A DNA stretch of 64,000 bases from JAAZMI01 sp964603615 (GTDB taxonomy: Bacteria > Bacillota > Dethiobacteria > DTU022 > UBA8154), in NCBI GenBank assembly GCA_964603615.1, contig CAZRVU010000009.1, forward strand, positions 1 to 64,000. The letters are read 5' to 3'. This document shows positions 29,514 through 38,250 of the stretch, piece by piece (within the stretch, counting starts at the first letter, position 1; every line of letters starts with the position of its first letter). The notes under the pieces were generated by a model. That model was not told the DNA's origin, did no database searches, and saw only the letters and a program-made list of their open reading frames with translations. The position numbers and the translations under genes are program-made.

Positions 29514-30257
29514 TTGGATACAATTAGGCTTGTAGCGGATCTGCATGTGCATACTATAGCTAGCGGCCATGCTTATAGCACGGTAAATGAGATCATTGTT
29601 GCCGCAGCACAAAAAGGGTTGGAAGCAGTGGCCTTTACAGATCATGGGCCGGCTATGCCCGGGGGGGCCCATCGTTATCATTTCGGTAACCTTCACGCTC
29701 TGCCGGAGATCGAGCATAACGTAGAGGTTCTTCGGGGCGTAGAGGCCAATATTCTTGACCGTGATGGAACGATCGACCTGCCGGAAGAATTTCTCAGCCG
29801 CTTGGATCTGGTTTGGGCCGGGTTGCATATACCCTGCCTGCAGCCGGCTTCCCGCAAATTTAATACAGAAGCTCTGCTGAATGCCCTAAAAAACCCTTAT
29901 GTAGACGGCATCGTCCATCCTGGCAATCCTGATTTCCCCATTGAGGCGGAGGTTGTTGTCCGGGCTGCAGCAGAAAAGGGTAAACTACTGGAGATCAACA
30001 ACAGTTCTTTTATCACGATTACCCGCCGGGGCAGTAAAGCCAGTTGCCTGGAGATTGCCAGGCTGATTCGACGCCACGGCGCCCTGGCAGCCATCAATAG
30101 CGATGCACATATTGCGCAGGATGTGGGCAGCTTTGATTTGGCGCTGGAGATTGCCCGGGAAGCAGGTTTAGAACGCGGGCAGGTTGTGAACAGTGATCGA
30201 AAAATTCTACACGCATTTTTGAAAAAAAGAGGTAAAAAAAGATATCTTCAGATCTAG
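29514..30257 (+). CDS. PHP-domain phosphatase (YcdX-like)
   Basis: The 247-residue protein has the PHP metal motifs in order: DLHVHTIASGHAYST (about 9-23), TDHGPAMPGGAH, GVEANI, and the late HPGNPD and NSDAHIAQDVG. These histidines and aspartates bind three metals. The arrangement is that of YcdX phosphatases rather than DNA polymerase PHP domains or histidinol phosphatase. A TTG start at 29514 follows GGAGGT. It sits 13 bp ahead of thiL, so the two may be co-transcribed. Confidence 0.86.
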   Translation: MDTIRLVADLHVHTIASGHAYSTVNEIIVAAAQKGLEAVAFTDHGPAMPGGAHRYHFGNLHALPEIEHNVEVLRGVEANILDRDGTIDLPEEFLSRLDLVWAGLHIPCLQPASRKFNTEALLNALKNPYVDGIVHPGNPDFPIEAEVVVRAAAEKGKLLEINNSSFITITRRGSKASCLEIARLIRRHGALAAINSDAHIAQDVGSFDLALEIAREAGLERGQVVNSDRKILHAFLKKRGKKRYLQI

Positions 30258-30270
30258 GGGGGCCAGCAGT

Positions 30271-31323
30271 GTGCCAAAAAAAGATTACCGTGTTCGGGAT
30301 ATTGGTGAATTTGCCCTAATCGAGCGTCTTTTAGAGGTGTTGGGGCCGGCGGGCCGGGGTGCAGGACAAGGAGTTATCCGCGGTATCGGCGACGACGCCG
30401 CTGTTTTGCAGACCATACCCGGAACGAGGCTGTTGGCAGCTTGCGATCTGCTCATAGAGGGAGTGCACTTCGATCTTTCCTTTAGCACGCCACGACAGTT
30501 GGGTTGGAAAGCGCTGGCTATGAATCTTAGCGATATTGCCGCTATGGGCGGGCGCCCGCGCTGGGTTTTGGTTTCCTTGGGAGTCAACCCTGAATTGGAA
30601 GTAAGTTTTGTGGAGGAGATCTATGCTGGTCTGGCGGAGTTGGCCGGAAAATTTGGCGTTACCATCGTTGGTGGCGACACCTGTTCTTCGCCGGGACGGC
30701 TAGTCATCGATATTTGCGTTTTAGGGGAGGCAAATCGTGCTGCCGTTGCTTATCGTTCAGGAGCGCGGGAAGGGGATTATTTATTGGTTACCGGCAAGTT
30801 AGGGGCGGCTGCGGCCGGGTTGGCTTACCTGCCGGAAAAGGAAAATTTTGAACTTGAAGGCGCAGCAGAGCTATTGCAGGCCCAGCTATGGCCGGTGCCC
30901 CGCGTTAAAGAGGCTGCTATTTTGATGAACAGCGGCCTCGTCGGAGCAATGAATGATTTGAGCGATGGCCTGGCTTCAGAGCTGCACGAGATCGCTGCTG
31001 CCAGCGGATGTGGGGCCTGCATCTGGGCGGAACGCCTGCCGGTTAGCCCTGCCGCTGCCCTGCTGGCCCGGCAACTGGAGGTTGACCCCCTCAACTGGGC
31101 TCTTTATGGAGGAGAGGATTATGAACTATTAATAACTGTACGCGGGGGAAAAGGAGCGCCCCTCAAATCGCGGGGGCTGATTCGCAGTATAAAAAGAGCT
31201 ACAGGGACGGCCCTGACCCCGATTGGCAAAATGCTGTCCGCAGAAGAGGGGGTACAGATGATCGGCCCTGATGGAGCAACAGAGACCCTGCAGCCAAAAG
31301 GCTACGCCCATTTTAGCACCTGA
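30271..31323 (+). CDS. thiL: Thiamine-monophosphate kinase
   Basis: ThiL phosphorylates thiamine monophosphate to the active cofactor thiamine diphosphate. The 350-residue protein has the GIGDDAAVL start motif (about 38-46), the LIEGVHFDLSF substrate loop, IVGGDT and DLSDGLASEL, and ends with GGEDYELLITV. A GTG start at 30271 follows GGGGGG. The last 399 bp are duplicated downstream behind REP-like repeats. A REP-type palindrome follows the stop codon (GTGAAACAGGGGACGG and partner, 31325-31353). Confidence 0.94.
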   Translation: MPKKDYRVRDIGEFALIERLLEVLGPAGRGAGQGVIRGIGDDAAVLQTIPGTRLLAACDLLIEGVHFDLSFSTPRQLGWKALAMNLSDIAAMGGRPRWVLVSLGVNPELEVSFVEEIYAGLAELAGKFGVTIVGGDTCSSPGRLVIDICVLGEANRAAVAYRSGAREGDYLLVTGKLGAAAAGLAYLPEKENFELEGAAELLQAQLWPVPRVKEAAILMNSGLVGAMNDLSDGLASELHEIAAASGCGACIWAERLPVSPAAALLARQLEVDPLNWALYGGEDYELLITVRGGKGAPLKSRGLIRSIKRATGTALTPIGKMLSAEEGVQMIGPDGATETLQPKGYAHFST

Positions 31324-31324
31324 C

Positions 31325-31353
31325 GTGAAACAGGGGACGGTTTTCTGTTTCAC
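31325..31353. repeat. Second-type palindrome GTGAAACAG...CTGTTTCAC
   Basis: A 29-bp palindrome with the core GGGACGG starts 2 bp after the thiL stop and recurs at 31934-31962 in the duplicate. The shared GGGACGG centre links it to the REP-like family. Confidence 0.75.
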
Positions 31354-31477
31354 TGTGAGCTTTTTTGAGGATGTTGAAGACTATTATAGGTTAGTGCTGG
31401 GCGTCTATGACTTCAGATATTTCATAACCAATTTCAAGTTGAAGACTATTATAGGTTAGTGCTGGGCTAGTGGTTGT

Positions 31478-31533
31478 GTGTCACAACCCCCGTCCCCCTG
31501 GCACATGTGTCACGACCCCCGTCCCCCTGGCAC
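31478..31533. repeat. REP-like palindromes (two copies)
   Basis: Copies at 31478-31504 and 31507-31533 (GTGTCAC ... GGCAC variants). The thiL duplicate begins at the very next base. Confidence 0.85.
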
Positions 31534-31932
31534 ATGAACAGCGGCCCCGTCGGAGCAATGAATGATTTGAGCGATGGCCTGGCTTCAGAACTGCACGAGA
31601 TCGCTGCTGCCAGCGGATGTGGGGCCTGCATCTGGGCGGAACGCCTGCCGGTTAGCCCTGCCGCTGCCCTGCTGGCCCGGCAACTGGAGGTTGACCCCCT
31701 CAACTGGGCTCTTTATGGAGGAGAGGATTATGAACTATTAATAACTGTACGCGGGGGAAAAGGAGCGCCCCTCAAATCGCGGGGGCTGATTCGCAGTATA
31801 AAAAGAGCTACAGGGACGGCCCTGACCCCGATTGGCAAAATGCTGTCCGCAGAAGAGGGGGTACAGATGATCGGCCCTGATGGAGCAACAGAGACCCTGC
31901 AGCCAAAAGGCTACGCCCATTTTAGCACCTGA
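31534..31932 (+). pseudogene. Duplicated 3' fragment of thiL
   Basis: These 399 bp are almost identical to 30925-31323 and encode the last 132 residues of ThiL, beginning with ATGAACAG directly after a REP-like repeat. The substrate and ATP motifs of the N-terminal domain are absent, so the fragment cannot be a working kinase. The near identity points to a recent event. The duplication continues past the stop codon through the GTGAAACAG palindrome to about 32022. Confidence 0.9.
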
Positions 31933-32022
31933 CGTGAAACAGGGGACGGTTTTCTGTTTCACTATGAGCCTTTTTTGAGGATGTTATAGACTATTATAGG
32001 TTAGGGCTGGGATAGTGGTTGT

Positions 32023-32078
32023 GTGTCACGACCCCCGTCCCCCTGGCACATGTGTCACGACCCCCGTCCCCCTGGCAC
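32023..32078. repeat. REP-like palindromes (two copies)
   Basis: Copies at 32023-32049 and 32052-32078, abutting the leader-RNA element in front of rapZ. Confidence 0.85.
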
Positions 32079-32079
32079 A

Positions 32080-32298
32080 TTTGGGTGGCAAGGGATTGTG
32101 GTGTAGCGACTTGTGCAGCGAAGCAAAGAGTTCACGGTGCAGCGTAGGTTTTCCGCCGGTCCTGCCGACAGGACGTCGGCAGCCGGCCATGTGCCTATGG
32201 ATGGGCACTTGGCCGGGCAGGCCAGCGGAGGCCGGAGCTGAACCGTAGAACTCTCTGAGCGTAACTTGGAGCTCACCACAACCTTTGCCGCCCCGAAA
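32080..32298 (+). ncRNA. Structured leader-RNA candidate, copy 2 (upstream of rapZ)
   Basis: The second copy of the element at 32-238. The outer stem pairs 32080-32103 with 32274-32298. Its inner part TTGTGGTG/CACCACAA and the bulged A are conserved, while the outer ten or so pairs have a wholly different sequence (TGGCAAGGG with CCTTTGCCG) but still pair. The internal helix changes from GTGG/CCAC to GTGCC/GGCAC around the same ATGGAT loop, and the TTCCGCCGG/CCAGCGGA helix is also compensated. The element ends at the AGAAGG ribosome site of rapZ. Confidence 0.6.
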
Positions 32299-32310
32299 GA
32301 AGGTGCCCTT

Positions 32311-33177
32311 TTGTTCAAAGGCAGGTTTGTATTAATTACGGGTTTCTCCGGAGCAGGTAAGAGCGGGGCGCTGCACAGCCTCGAGGACCTTGGCTTTTTC
32401 TCGATGGATAACCTTCCTCCCGCACTTATTCCTAAATTTGCCGAACTGTGCACCCAGTCCGGCGGTAAAATTGATCGCGTGGCCCTCGTTTGTGATATCC
32501 GTGGCGGGGAGCTCTTTCAAGGTTTGTTTGAGGCCCTGGATCGGCTGGAGGAGATGGGCTTTGATTATGAAATCCTTTTTATGGAGGCAGCCGAAAATAT
32601 TTTAATCCGGCGCTACAAGGAGACGAGGCGCCGTCACCCGCTAGCCGAGCACGGCAGCATGGTGGCAGCGATCCGGGAGGAGCGTACCCTGCTGGAGGAT
32701 ATCAAGGGAAAGGCAGACGTGATCATCGATACCACGGATCTGACGCTGGCCGAACTGCAAGAAAAAATTAACCAGCTTTACGCACCGGGGCGTTGGGAAA
32801 AGAATATCCTAATCACAGTAAATTCTTTTGGTTATAAATACGGGCTTCCCTTGGATGCGGATCTGGTTTTTGATGTCCGTTTTTTGCCCAACCCCCATTA
32901 CGTGGATTCTTTGCGCGCTTTAAATGGCAATAATCAGGAGGTAAAGGCATATATTTGGAAGTGGGCCCTAACACATCGCTTTTTTCAAAAATTAGGGGAT
33001 ATGATCGAGTTTCTCGTCCCTTGTTATATTAAAGAAGGGAAGCCACAATTGGTGATTGCTATTGGTTGTACCGGCGGCAAGCATCGTTCTGTATCTTTGG
33101 CCAATGAGCTGGCCCGCCTGCTGGCGGAAAAAAACTACCAGGTGCGCACGGAACATCGCGATATAAACAAAGATTGA
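32311..33177 (+). CDS. rapZ: RNase adapter/nucleotide-binding protein RapZ (YvcJ)
   Basis: RapZ family proteins bind and hydrolyse nucleotides (Walker A GFSGAGKS, about residues 11-18). In enterobacteria they steer glmS regulation; in Firmicutes YvcJ affects competence and cell-wall precursor metabolism. Conserved blocks FSMDNLPPALIPKFAEL, RRYKETRRRHPLA and GCTGGKHRSV are all present. I chose TTG 32311 (288 residues) because AGAAGG lies 7 bases upstream and the strand leading to Walker A follows directly. TTG 32266, also in frame, lies inside the structured leader element. It is followed by yvcK and whiA, the classic order. Confidence 0.93.
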   Translation: MFKGRFVLITGFSGAGKSGALHSLEDLGFFSMDNLPPALIPKFAELCTQSGGKIDRVALVCDIRGGELFQGLFEALDRLEEMGFDYEILFMEAAENILIRRYKETRRRHPLAEHGSMVAAIREERTLLEDIKGKADVIIDTTDLTLAELQEKINQLYAPGRWEKNILITVNSFGYKYGLPLDADLVFDVRFLPNPHYVDSLRALNGNNQEVKAYIWKWALTHRFFQKLGDMIEFLVPCYIKEGKPQLVIAIGCTGGKHRSVSLANELARLLAEKNYQVRTEHRDINKD

Positions 33178-33325
33178 AGGAATATCATGTTTTAACGCGT
33201 GCGTGCCGGCCCGGGCGAAAACTTCCAACACCATATAAACAAAGTTTGAAGGAATATCATGTTTTAACGCGTGCGTGCCGGCCCGGGCGAAAAACCCCAA
33301 CACCATGCAAACAAAGTTTGAAGAA
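33165..33325. repeat. 72-bp tandem repeat after rapZ
   Basis: Units begin AAACAAAG at 33165, 33237 and 33309 (period 72). The first unit contains the rapZ stop. Only the start of the third unit is present. Confidence 0.8.
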
Positions 33326-33362
33326 AAATATGTTTTTAGGGCAGGTCTTCATGTCCCCGCAA

Positions 33363-33640
33363 AACGGTGCGCCACCAGCAGGAAGAAAGTTTTTTTGTAG
33401 CAGGGAAGCAGCGCAAGCGCAAGCTGAAACATCTACATGGCGCCACCAGCAGGATGAAAACTTTTTTNNNNNNNNNNNNNNNNNNNNNNNNNNNNNNNNN
33501 NNNNNNNNNNNNNNNNNNNNNNNNNNNNNNNNNNNNNNNNNNNNNNNNNNNNNNNNNNNNNNNNNNNGCAAGCGCAAGCTGAAACATCTACATGGCGCCA
33601 CCAGCAGGATGAAAACTTTTTTTGTAGGGGCGGGGTTCCA
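33363..33640. repeat. Repeat region with assembly gap
   Basis: The gap 33468-33567 is 100 N. The sequence before it, containing GCAAGCGCAAGCTGAAACAT and GCGCCACCAGCAGGATGAAA, is repeated exactly after it, so the gap lies inside a tandem repeat of unknown copy number. A related unit starts at 33367. Confidence 0.9.
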
Positions 33641-33736
33641 CCCCCGCCCGTGTTTTCGGGGCAGGTTTTTAAAAGGAAAGTTTAGGTTTAAAAGCCGGGG
33701 ATTGAAGGGCCTGGCGGGAAGGCAGGGTTCGAAAAG

Positions 33737-35197
33737 GTGGAAGGATTGTACATTGCCTGGCGTGAAAGATTGCAAAAGGCAGTAAAATGGCTTTATCCAG
33801 GCCTGGGTGTCAAGCGCTATTTGTTGCTTACACTGCTAGGGCTATTTATTTTTATGAGTGGCCTGCTTTTCTTTTGGCGGCGGGGAGCTTTTTTTAGGGA
33901 AGAAGCAACCTTGTTGCTGGGGCTGTTGGAAGGTTTTTTCCAGCACTCTCTTTGGGGCGTTCTTTTGTTGCTCCTGGGAATTATCCTACTTTTCTGGGGT
34001 TTACAGTTGACGGGAAACGCGATTGCCAGTGTTTTATTGCCCGGTCACAGCCGGAATTTGATCGAAAAGCTCTACACGCGGCGCTATCTGGAAAGGGGCC
34101 CTAAAATTGTTGTTCTCGGAGGGGGAACAGGGCTGTCGGTGTTAATACGCGGGCTAAAGGAATATACCTCTAATATTACAGCAGTTGTGACCGTGACGGA
34201 TGACGGCGGGAGTTCCGGGCGTCTCCGTGGTGAAATGGGCGTGCTGCCTCCGGGAGACCTGCGGGATTGCCTGTTAGCCCTGGCGGATAGGGAGTCCTTG
34301 TTGGAACAACTTTTTCAATATCGTTTCCAGGGCAGCGAAAATTTGGGCGGGCATAATTTTGGCAATCTATTTATTGTGGCGATGGCAGAGATGCTCGGTT
34401 TTAACCGGGCCTTACAAGAGTTCAATAAGGTCCTGGCCATCCGGGGAACAGTTCTGCCGGTTACGCTGGAACAGGTAACTTTGCGTGCTGTTTTTGACGA
34501 TGGCAGCAGCGCCGACGGGGAAACGAAGATTGTCGGTGAAAGGAAACCGATTAAAAGTATTTCGCTTTCACCGTCCCGCTGCCGGCCGCTACCCGAAGTG
34601 CTCAGTGCCATCAAGGAAGCCGACGCCATTCTTCTGGGGCCGGGTAGCCTTTATACTAGCGTTTTGCCTAACCTGCTCGTTCCGGGTATAAAGGAAGCAC
34701 TACAAAAATCGACGGCGCCCTGCCTCTATATCTGCAACGTTATGACCCAACCGGGCGAAACGGAAGGCTTCAGTGCTGCGGAGCATCTCCAGGTTTTATC
34801 CCGGCATGGTTGCACAGATTTCATCGATGGTATTGTGGTCAACAACTCGACGGATTTACCGCCGTCCCTGCTTGAAAAATATCAAAAAGAGGGGGCACGG
34901 CCGGTAGAAGCCAATCTCGAAGTTTTGGCACAGTGGTCGCTCCAAGTTATCGCTGCGCCGCTGTTAGACTATAACGAGGTCGTCCGTCATGATAGCAAAA
35001 AATTGGCTGCGCTGCTCCTTAACCTGCTTGCTGAGCGGGAAACAGGCCTCGATGGGCTTTGGGCTTACACGCTGGCCAATTTAAACGGAAAATTGCGCCG
35101 TGCACGCAAGGAAATGGGTGCCCCGGCCGGTCATCCTTTGACTGCGACCCGCCAAAAATTAAAACATATTTTAAAGCACGCTTTCCGCAAAGCTTGA
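33737..35197 (+). CDS. yvcK: Gluconeogenesis factor YvcK/CofD-like, membrane-anchored form
   Basis: YvcK is needed for growth on gluconeogenic carbon sources and for normal wall synthesis, and binds UDP-sugars in Firmicutes. The core (from about residue 115) has IVVLGGGTGLSVLIRGLK, TVTDDGGSSGRLR, and GGHNFGNLF, all typical. The first ~110 residues add two membrane segments (about 27-47 and 72-98), giving 486 residues against about 320 for the soluble form; this long form is known in some Clostridia. A GTG start at 33737 is used, with TTG 33746 as alternative. whiA follows by 17 bp. Confidence 0.93.
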   Translation: MEGLYIAWRERLQKAVKWLYPGLGVKRYLLLTLLGLFIFMSGLLFFWRRGAFFREEATLLLGLLEGFFQHSLWGVLLLLLGIILLFWGLQLTGNAIASVLLPGHSRNLIEKLYTRRYLERGPKIVVLGGGTGLSVLIRGLKEYTSNITAVVTVTDDGGSSGRLRGEMGVLPPGDLRDCLLALADRESLLEQLFQYRFQGSENLGGHNFGNLFIVAMAEMLGFNRALQEFNKVLAIRGTVLPVTLEQVTLRAVFDDGSSADGETKIVGERKPIKSISLSPSRCRPLPEVLSAIKEADAILLGPGSLYTSVLPNLLVPGIKEALQKSTAPCLYICNVMTQPGETEGFSAAEHLQVLSRHGCTDFIDGIVVNNSTDLPPSLLEKYQKEGARPVEANLEVLAQWSLQVIAAPLLDYNEVVRHDSKKLAALLLNLLAERETGLDGLWAYTLANLNGKLRRARKEMGAPAGHPLTATRQKLKHILKHAFRKA

Positions 35198-35214
35198 ATC
35201 GAGGAGTGATGAGC

Positions 35215-36201
35215 ATGCCCTCTTTTGCACGCCAACTCAAAAACGAGCTGGCCCGCAGTGCTTTGACCAAATATTGCTGTGCCCGTGCGGAGCTCCGGGC
35301 TTTTTTGCAGTTGAACGGCAAGCTGCTCATTCGTAATGGTGCACTGGGGATCGAGCTGCAAACCCAAAATGCAGCCCCGGCCCGCCGTTTATTTTCACTT
35401 TTCAAGTTCAGCTTCGGTCTTTCCCCGCAGATCTTCTTTTCCCGTAAAAAACAACTACAAAAAAACAACATCTATTTTTTAAGAATAATGGAAAAGGAAG
35501 AAGCCCGGCGCATTCTAGTGGAGCTCGGTTTTTTAACTTTTCACCCGCAAAGCGGCCGGATGATCTTAAAAACGTATTCCCCGCTTACTTCCCAAGGGGA
35601 GATTGATGATTGGGGTGGTTTAACGGAAAAATGTTGCCGCCGTGCTTACCTGGCGGGCGCTTTCCTGGCTGGTGGCTCGATGAGCAACCCCGAAACGGCC
35701 TATCATTTGGAGATCGTTGCACCTTATGAGGTTTATGCAAAACCGATCATTGCAGCCCTGGCCTCTTTTGCCTTACCGGCACGCTATTTCCGGCGAAAAG
35801 ATGATTTTGTCGTCTATTTGAAGGGGGGCGAGAAGATCGGGGAGTTTTTAAGGGTGATCTCCGCAGCGAATGCCCTTTTGGAATTTGAAAGCATCCGCGT
35901 TGTAAAAGGAATCCGCAATAAAACCAACCGGCTGGTCAACTGTGAAACAGCTAATCTCACCAAAACGGCAGTTGCTGCCTGGGAACAGATCAGCAATATC
36001 AAGGTGCTGGAAAAAACCCTGGGACTAGATAGCCTGCCTCCTTCGCTGGCCCAGGTGGCTCGCCTGCGTTTACAGTTTCCGGAGGCTACTTTGCAGGAAC
36101 TGGCTGAGGCGGCAGTGCCCCCGCTCACAAAATCGGGTATTTACCACCGGTTGCGGCGCATCGGTGTCCTGGCCCAAGAAATCAAGGAGGGCCCCGGCTA
36201 G
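35215..36201 (+). CDS. whiA: Sporulation/division regulator WhiA
   Basis: WhiA is a DNA-binding protein with a LAGLIDADG-like N-terminal domain and a C-terminal helix-turn-helix. In Firmicutes it influences cell division and nucleoid organisation. The 328-residue protein shows SFARQLKNELAR at the start, RRAYLAGAFLAGGSMSNPE mid-domain, NRLVNCETANLTKT, and LAEAAVPPLTKSGIYHRLRR in the HTH. I chose ATG 35215 because GAGGAG ends 8 bases upstream; ATG 35209 is too close. The longer open frame back to 35059 overlaps yvcK and is not supported. Confidence 0.94.
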   Translation: MPSFARQLKNELARSALTKYCCARAELRAFLQLNGKLLIRNGALGIELQTQNAAPARRLFSLFKFSFGLSPQIFFSRKKQLQKNNIYFLRIMEKEEARRILVELGFLTFHPQSGRMILKTYSPLTSQGEIDDWGGLTEKCCRRAYLAGAFLAGGSMSNPETAYHLEIVAPYEVYAKPIIAALASFALPARYFRRKDDFVVYLKGGEKIGEFLRVISAANALLEFESIRVVKGIRNKTNRLVNCETANLTKTAVAAWEQISNIKVLEKTLGLDSLPPSLAQVARLRLQFPEATLQELAEAAVPPLTKSGIYHRLRRIGVLAQEIKEGPG

Positions 36202-36450
36202 AAAACGATCGGCTGTTTATTACGCTTATGTTGCTATTTAGAGCCAAAACACTGATGCAGTGATAGGTGACAAAGAGCGAAGGGTTACCAATTTATTTAA
36301 CTGTTGGAGTTCTGGCTTTAGGTGCACTTTATTGAACTTTTATTATTGCAGGTTTTTTTAAGAGCAATGGCGAAATAAGTAAATGAATAAATAGGTAACA
36401 GCTAGAAGCAGGAGTCGGGAAATGATAGAAAACCGGAAAGGGTTTTGAAC

Positions 36451-37854
36451 ATGGCCATGAATTTTGAGCTGAAAATTGAGCAAACCCAAAAAGTGGTCAT
36501 GACTTTGGAACTGCAGCAAGCGATCAACCTTTTGCAGTATTCGACGTTGGAGTTGATTAATTATATCCAGGAGGAAGTAACGCAAAACCCGCTGTTGGAG
36601 ATCCAGGAGAAGGAAGCAAGCGGTGAAGATGAAGAAAAAAATGACGGCGATGAACAAGATATCGGGGAGGAGGGCGCCCTGGATTGGGAGGAGTATTTCC
36701 AGGATTTCGATTTCTCTTCCAGGCGGGAAAAAACAGAACGCACCGGGTATGAAGGGCCCTCGGCCCTTGATTTATATGCCAGCCAGGAAGCGGGTTTGCA
36801 GGAACACCTCGAATTTCAATTAAAGATGTCGCCGGTGAAAGGCAAGCCGTATCTGATTGCGGAATACCTGCTTGGTAATATTAACCCCAACGGCTACTTG
36901 CAGGGTGCTGTGCCCGAACATGCCCAATTTTTGGGGGTGTCCGCAGAAGAAGTTTTGGAGATGCTCGCGTTGATCCAGGGCTTTGATCCGCCGGGCATCG
37001 GGGCCCGGACGCTGGGGGAATGCTTGCTGCTGCAGTTACGGGAGCGCCAGGACGTCCCGCCTGCAGTAGAGCCGATTATTAAAGGCTGCCTGGGGGAGAT
37101 CGCCGCCGGGAAATACCGTGAAGTTGCCCGGCAGTTAGGCATTAACATGAAGAATTTACAGGATGCCCTGGACTATATCCGTACTCTCAACCCCAAGCCC
37201 GGCTCGTGTTTAGGAGGGGCAGCGGATGTCCGCTATGTCTACCCGGATATTATTGTCCAAAAAGTTGAAGGAGAATACATCATCATCATCAACGATAATG
37301 TGCCGCAGCTCTTCATTAATCCTTATTACCATGATCTGTTAAAGCAGGGTAAAGAAAAACAGAGCAGCGACTTTCTAAAAAAACGTTTAGAGAGCGCCCT
37401 CTGGCTGATCAAAAGCATCGAGCAAAGGCGCATGACGCTCTACCGGGTTACGGAGCAGATCATAAAAATTCAAGAACCTTTTTTGGAAGAGGGAATACAT
37501 AGCCTCAAACCCCTAACCTTGAAGGATATTGCCCAAAGGTTAGATATTCACGAATCTACGGTTAGCCGGGCTACGAGCGGTAAATATGTGCAGACCCCAC
37601 GCGGCCTTTATCCCTTGAAATTCTTTTTTTCCAGCGGGATTGACGGCCTGCGGGGTGAAACCTATTCCGCGCTGAGCATCAAGGCGCATTTGAAAGAACT
37701 GGTGGAAAAAGAAGATCAAAAAGCCCCTTACAGCGATCAAAAAATTGCCGAACAGCTCCGAAAGCGGGGCATTAAGGTTTCAAGGAGAACGATAGCCAAA
37801 TACCGCCAGGAAATGAATATTCCGGCTTCGTCGCAGCGTCGCCGCCTGGGCTAA
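36451..37854 (+). CDS. rpoN: RNA polymerase sigma-54 factor
   Basis: Sigma-54 directs RNA polymerase to -24/-12 promoters that need an AAA+ activator. The 467-residue protein has a Gln/Leu-rich region I (QKVVMTLELQQAINLLQYS), an acidic region II, the core-binding domain, an HTH near residues 355-385 (TLKDIAQRLDIHESTVSRA), and the C-terminal RpoN box (SRRTIAKYRQEMNIP). I chose ATG 36451 with AAAGGG 8 bases upstream. It lies between whiA and cggR. No -24/-12 promoter or partner activator is visible in this window. Confidence 0.96.
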   Translation: MAMNFELKIEQTQKVVMTLELQQAINLLQYSTLELINYIQEEVTQNPLLEIQEKEASGEDEEKNDGDEQDIGEEGALDWEEYFQDFDFSSRREKTERTGYEGPSALDLYASQEAGLQEHLEFQLKMSPVKGKPYLIAEYLLGNINPNGYLQGAVPEHAQFLGVSAEEVLEMLALIQGFDPPGIGARTLGECLLLQLRERQDVPPAVEPIIKGCLGEIAAGKYREVARQLGINMKNLQDALDYIRTLNPKPGSCLGGAADVRYVYPDIIVQKVEGEYIIIINDNVPQLFINPYYHDLLKQGKEKQSSDFLKKRLESALWLIKSIEQRRMTLYRVTEQIIKIQEPFLEEGIHSLKPLTLKDIAQRLDIHESTVSRATSGKYVQTPRGLYPLKFFFSSGIDGLRGETYSALSIKAHLKELVEKEDQKAPYSDQKIAEQLRKRGIKVSRRTIAKYRQEMNIPASSQRRRLG

Positions 37855-37914
37855 GGGGCTAAAACGGCGGCAGCAACAGCAGGAGCAGCAGTAAGAATAC
37901 GCAATTGTAATGAT

Positions 37915-38140
37915 GATTCCACTGCAAAAATTATATTCTGCTGCCTAAAACGAAATTTGCCAGGGCGGGAGCTGTAAAAATCAGCCCCTGAAGACGCCAC
38001 AATTTTGAAGTAAAAATGGCAGGACGCCATTTTTAGGGCCTTTTGAAGAGGATGTTCAATTGGCCCGGGCGAAAAATTGCCAGTCGAAGGGATGCTGATT
38101 TCAGCGCACGCCTTACCAATAGAGTTTAGGCAGTAGAATC
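37915..38140 (-). repeat. MITE-like element, full copy 4 (inverted)
   Basis: A 226-bp copy in reverse orientation between GATTCCACTGC (37915-37925) and GCAGTAGAATC (38130-38140), in the rpoN-cggR gap. Confidence 0.85.
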
Positions 38141-38169
38141 AATGATAAAGATGATGCTAAATACAAGGG

Positions 38170-38226
38170 TGGGTCAAAAAAGATCCTAGGTAGGTCTTTT
38201 TTTGACCCACTTTTCATAGTATAATA
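38170..38226 (+). promoter_or_regulatory. Long inverted repeat abutting the cggR -10 box
   Basis: GTGGGTCAAAAAAGA (38170-38184) and its inverse TCTTTTTTTGACCCAC form a 15-16 bp stem ending at 38211; TATAAT follows at 38221-38226. The right arm covers the place where a -35 box would be. It could be an operator, a terminator for upstream transcription, or both. Confidence 0.5.
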
Positions 38227-38250
38227 GCAGTGAAAGGAGAAATCTGTTGT

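Noticed and set aside
19201..32078. CRISPR array suggested by repeated GTGTCA...TGACAC units
   Set aside because: Units are palindromic, in pairs with 2-16 bp between them, in both orientations, with no uniform spacers or cas genes.
33174..33785. Open frames running through the 100-N gap
   Set aside because: They cross unknown sequence and tandem repeats; the translation is meaningless.
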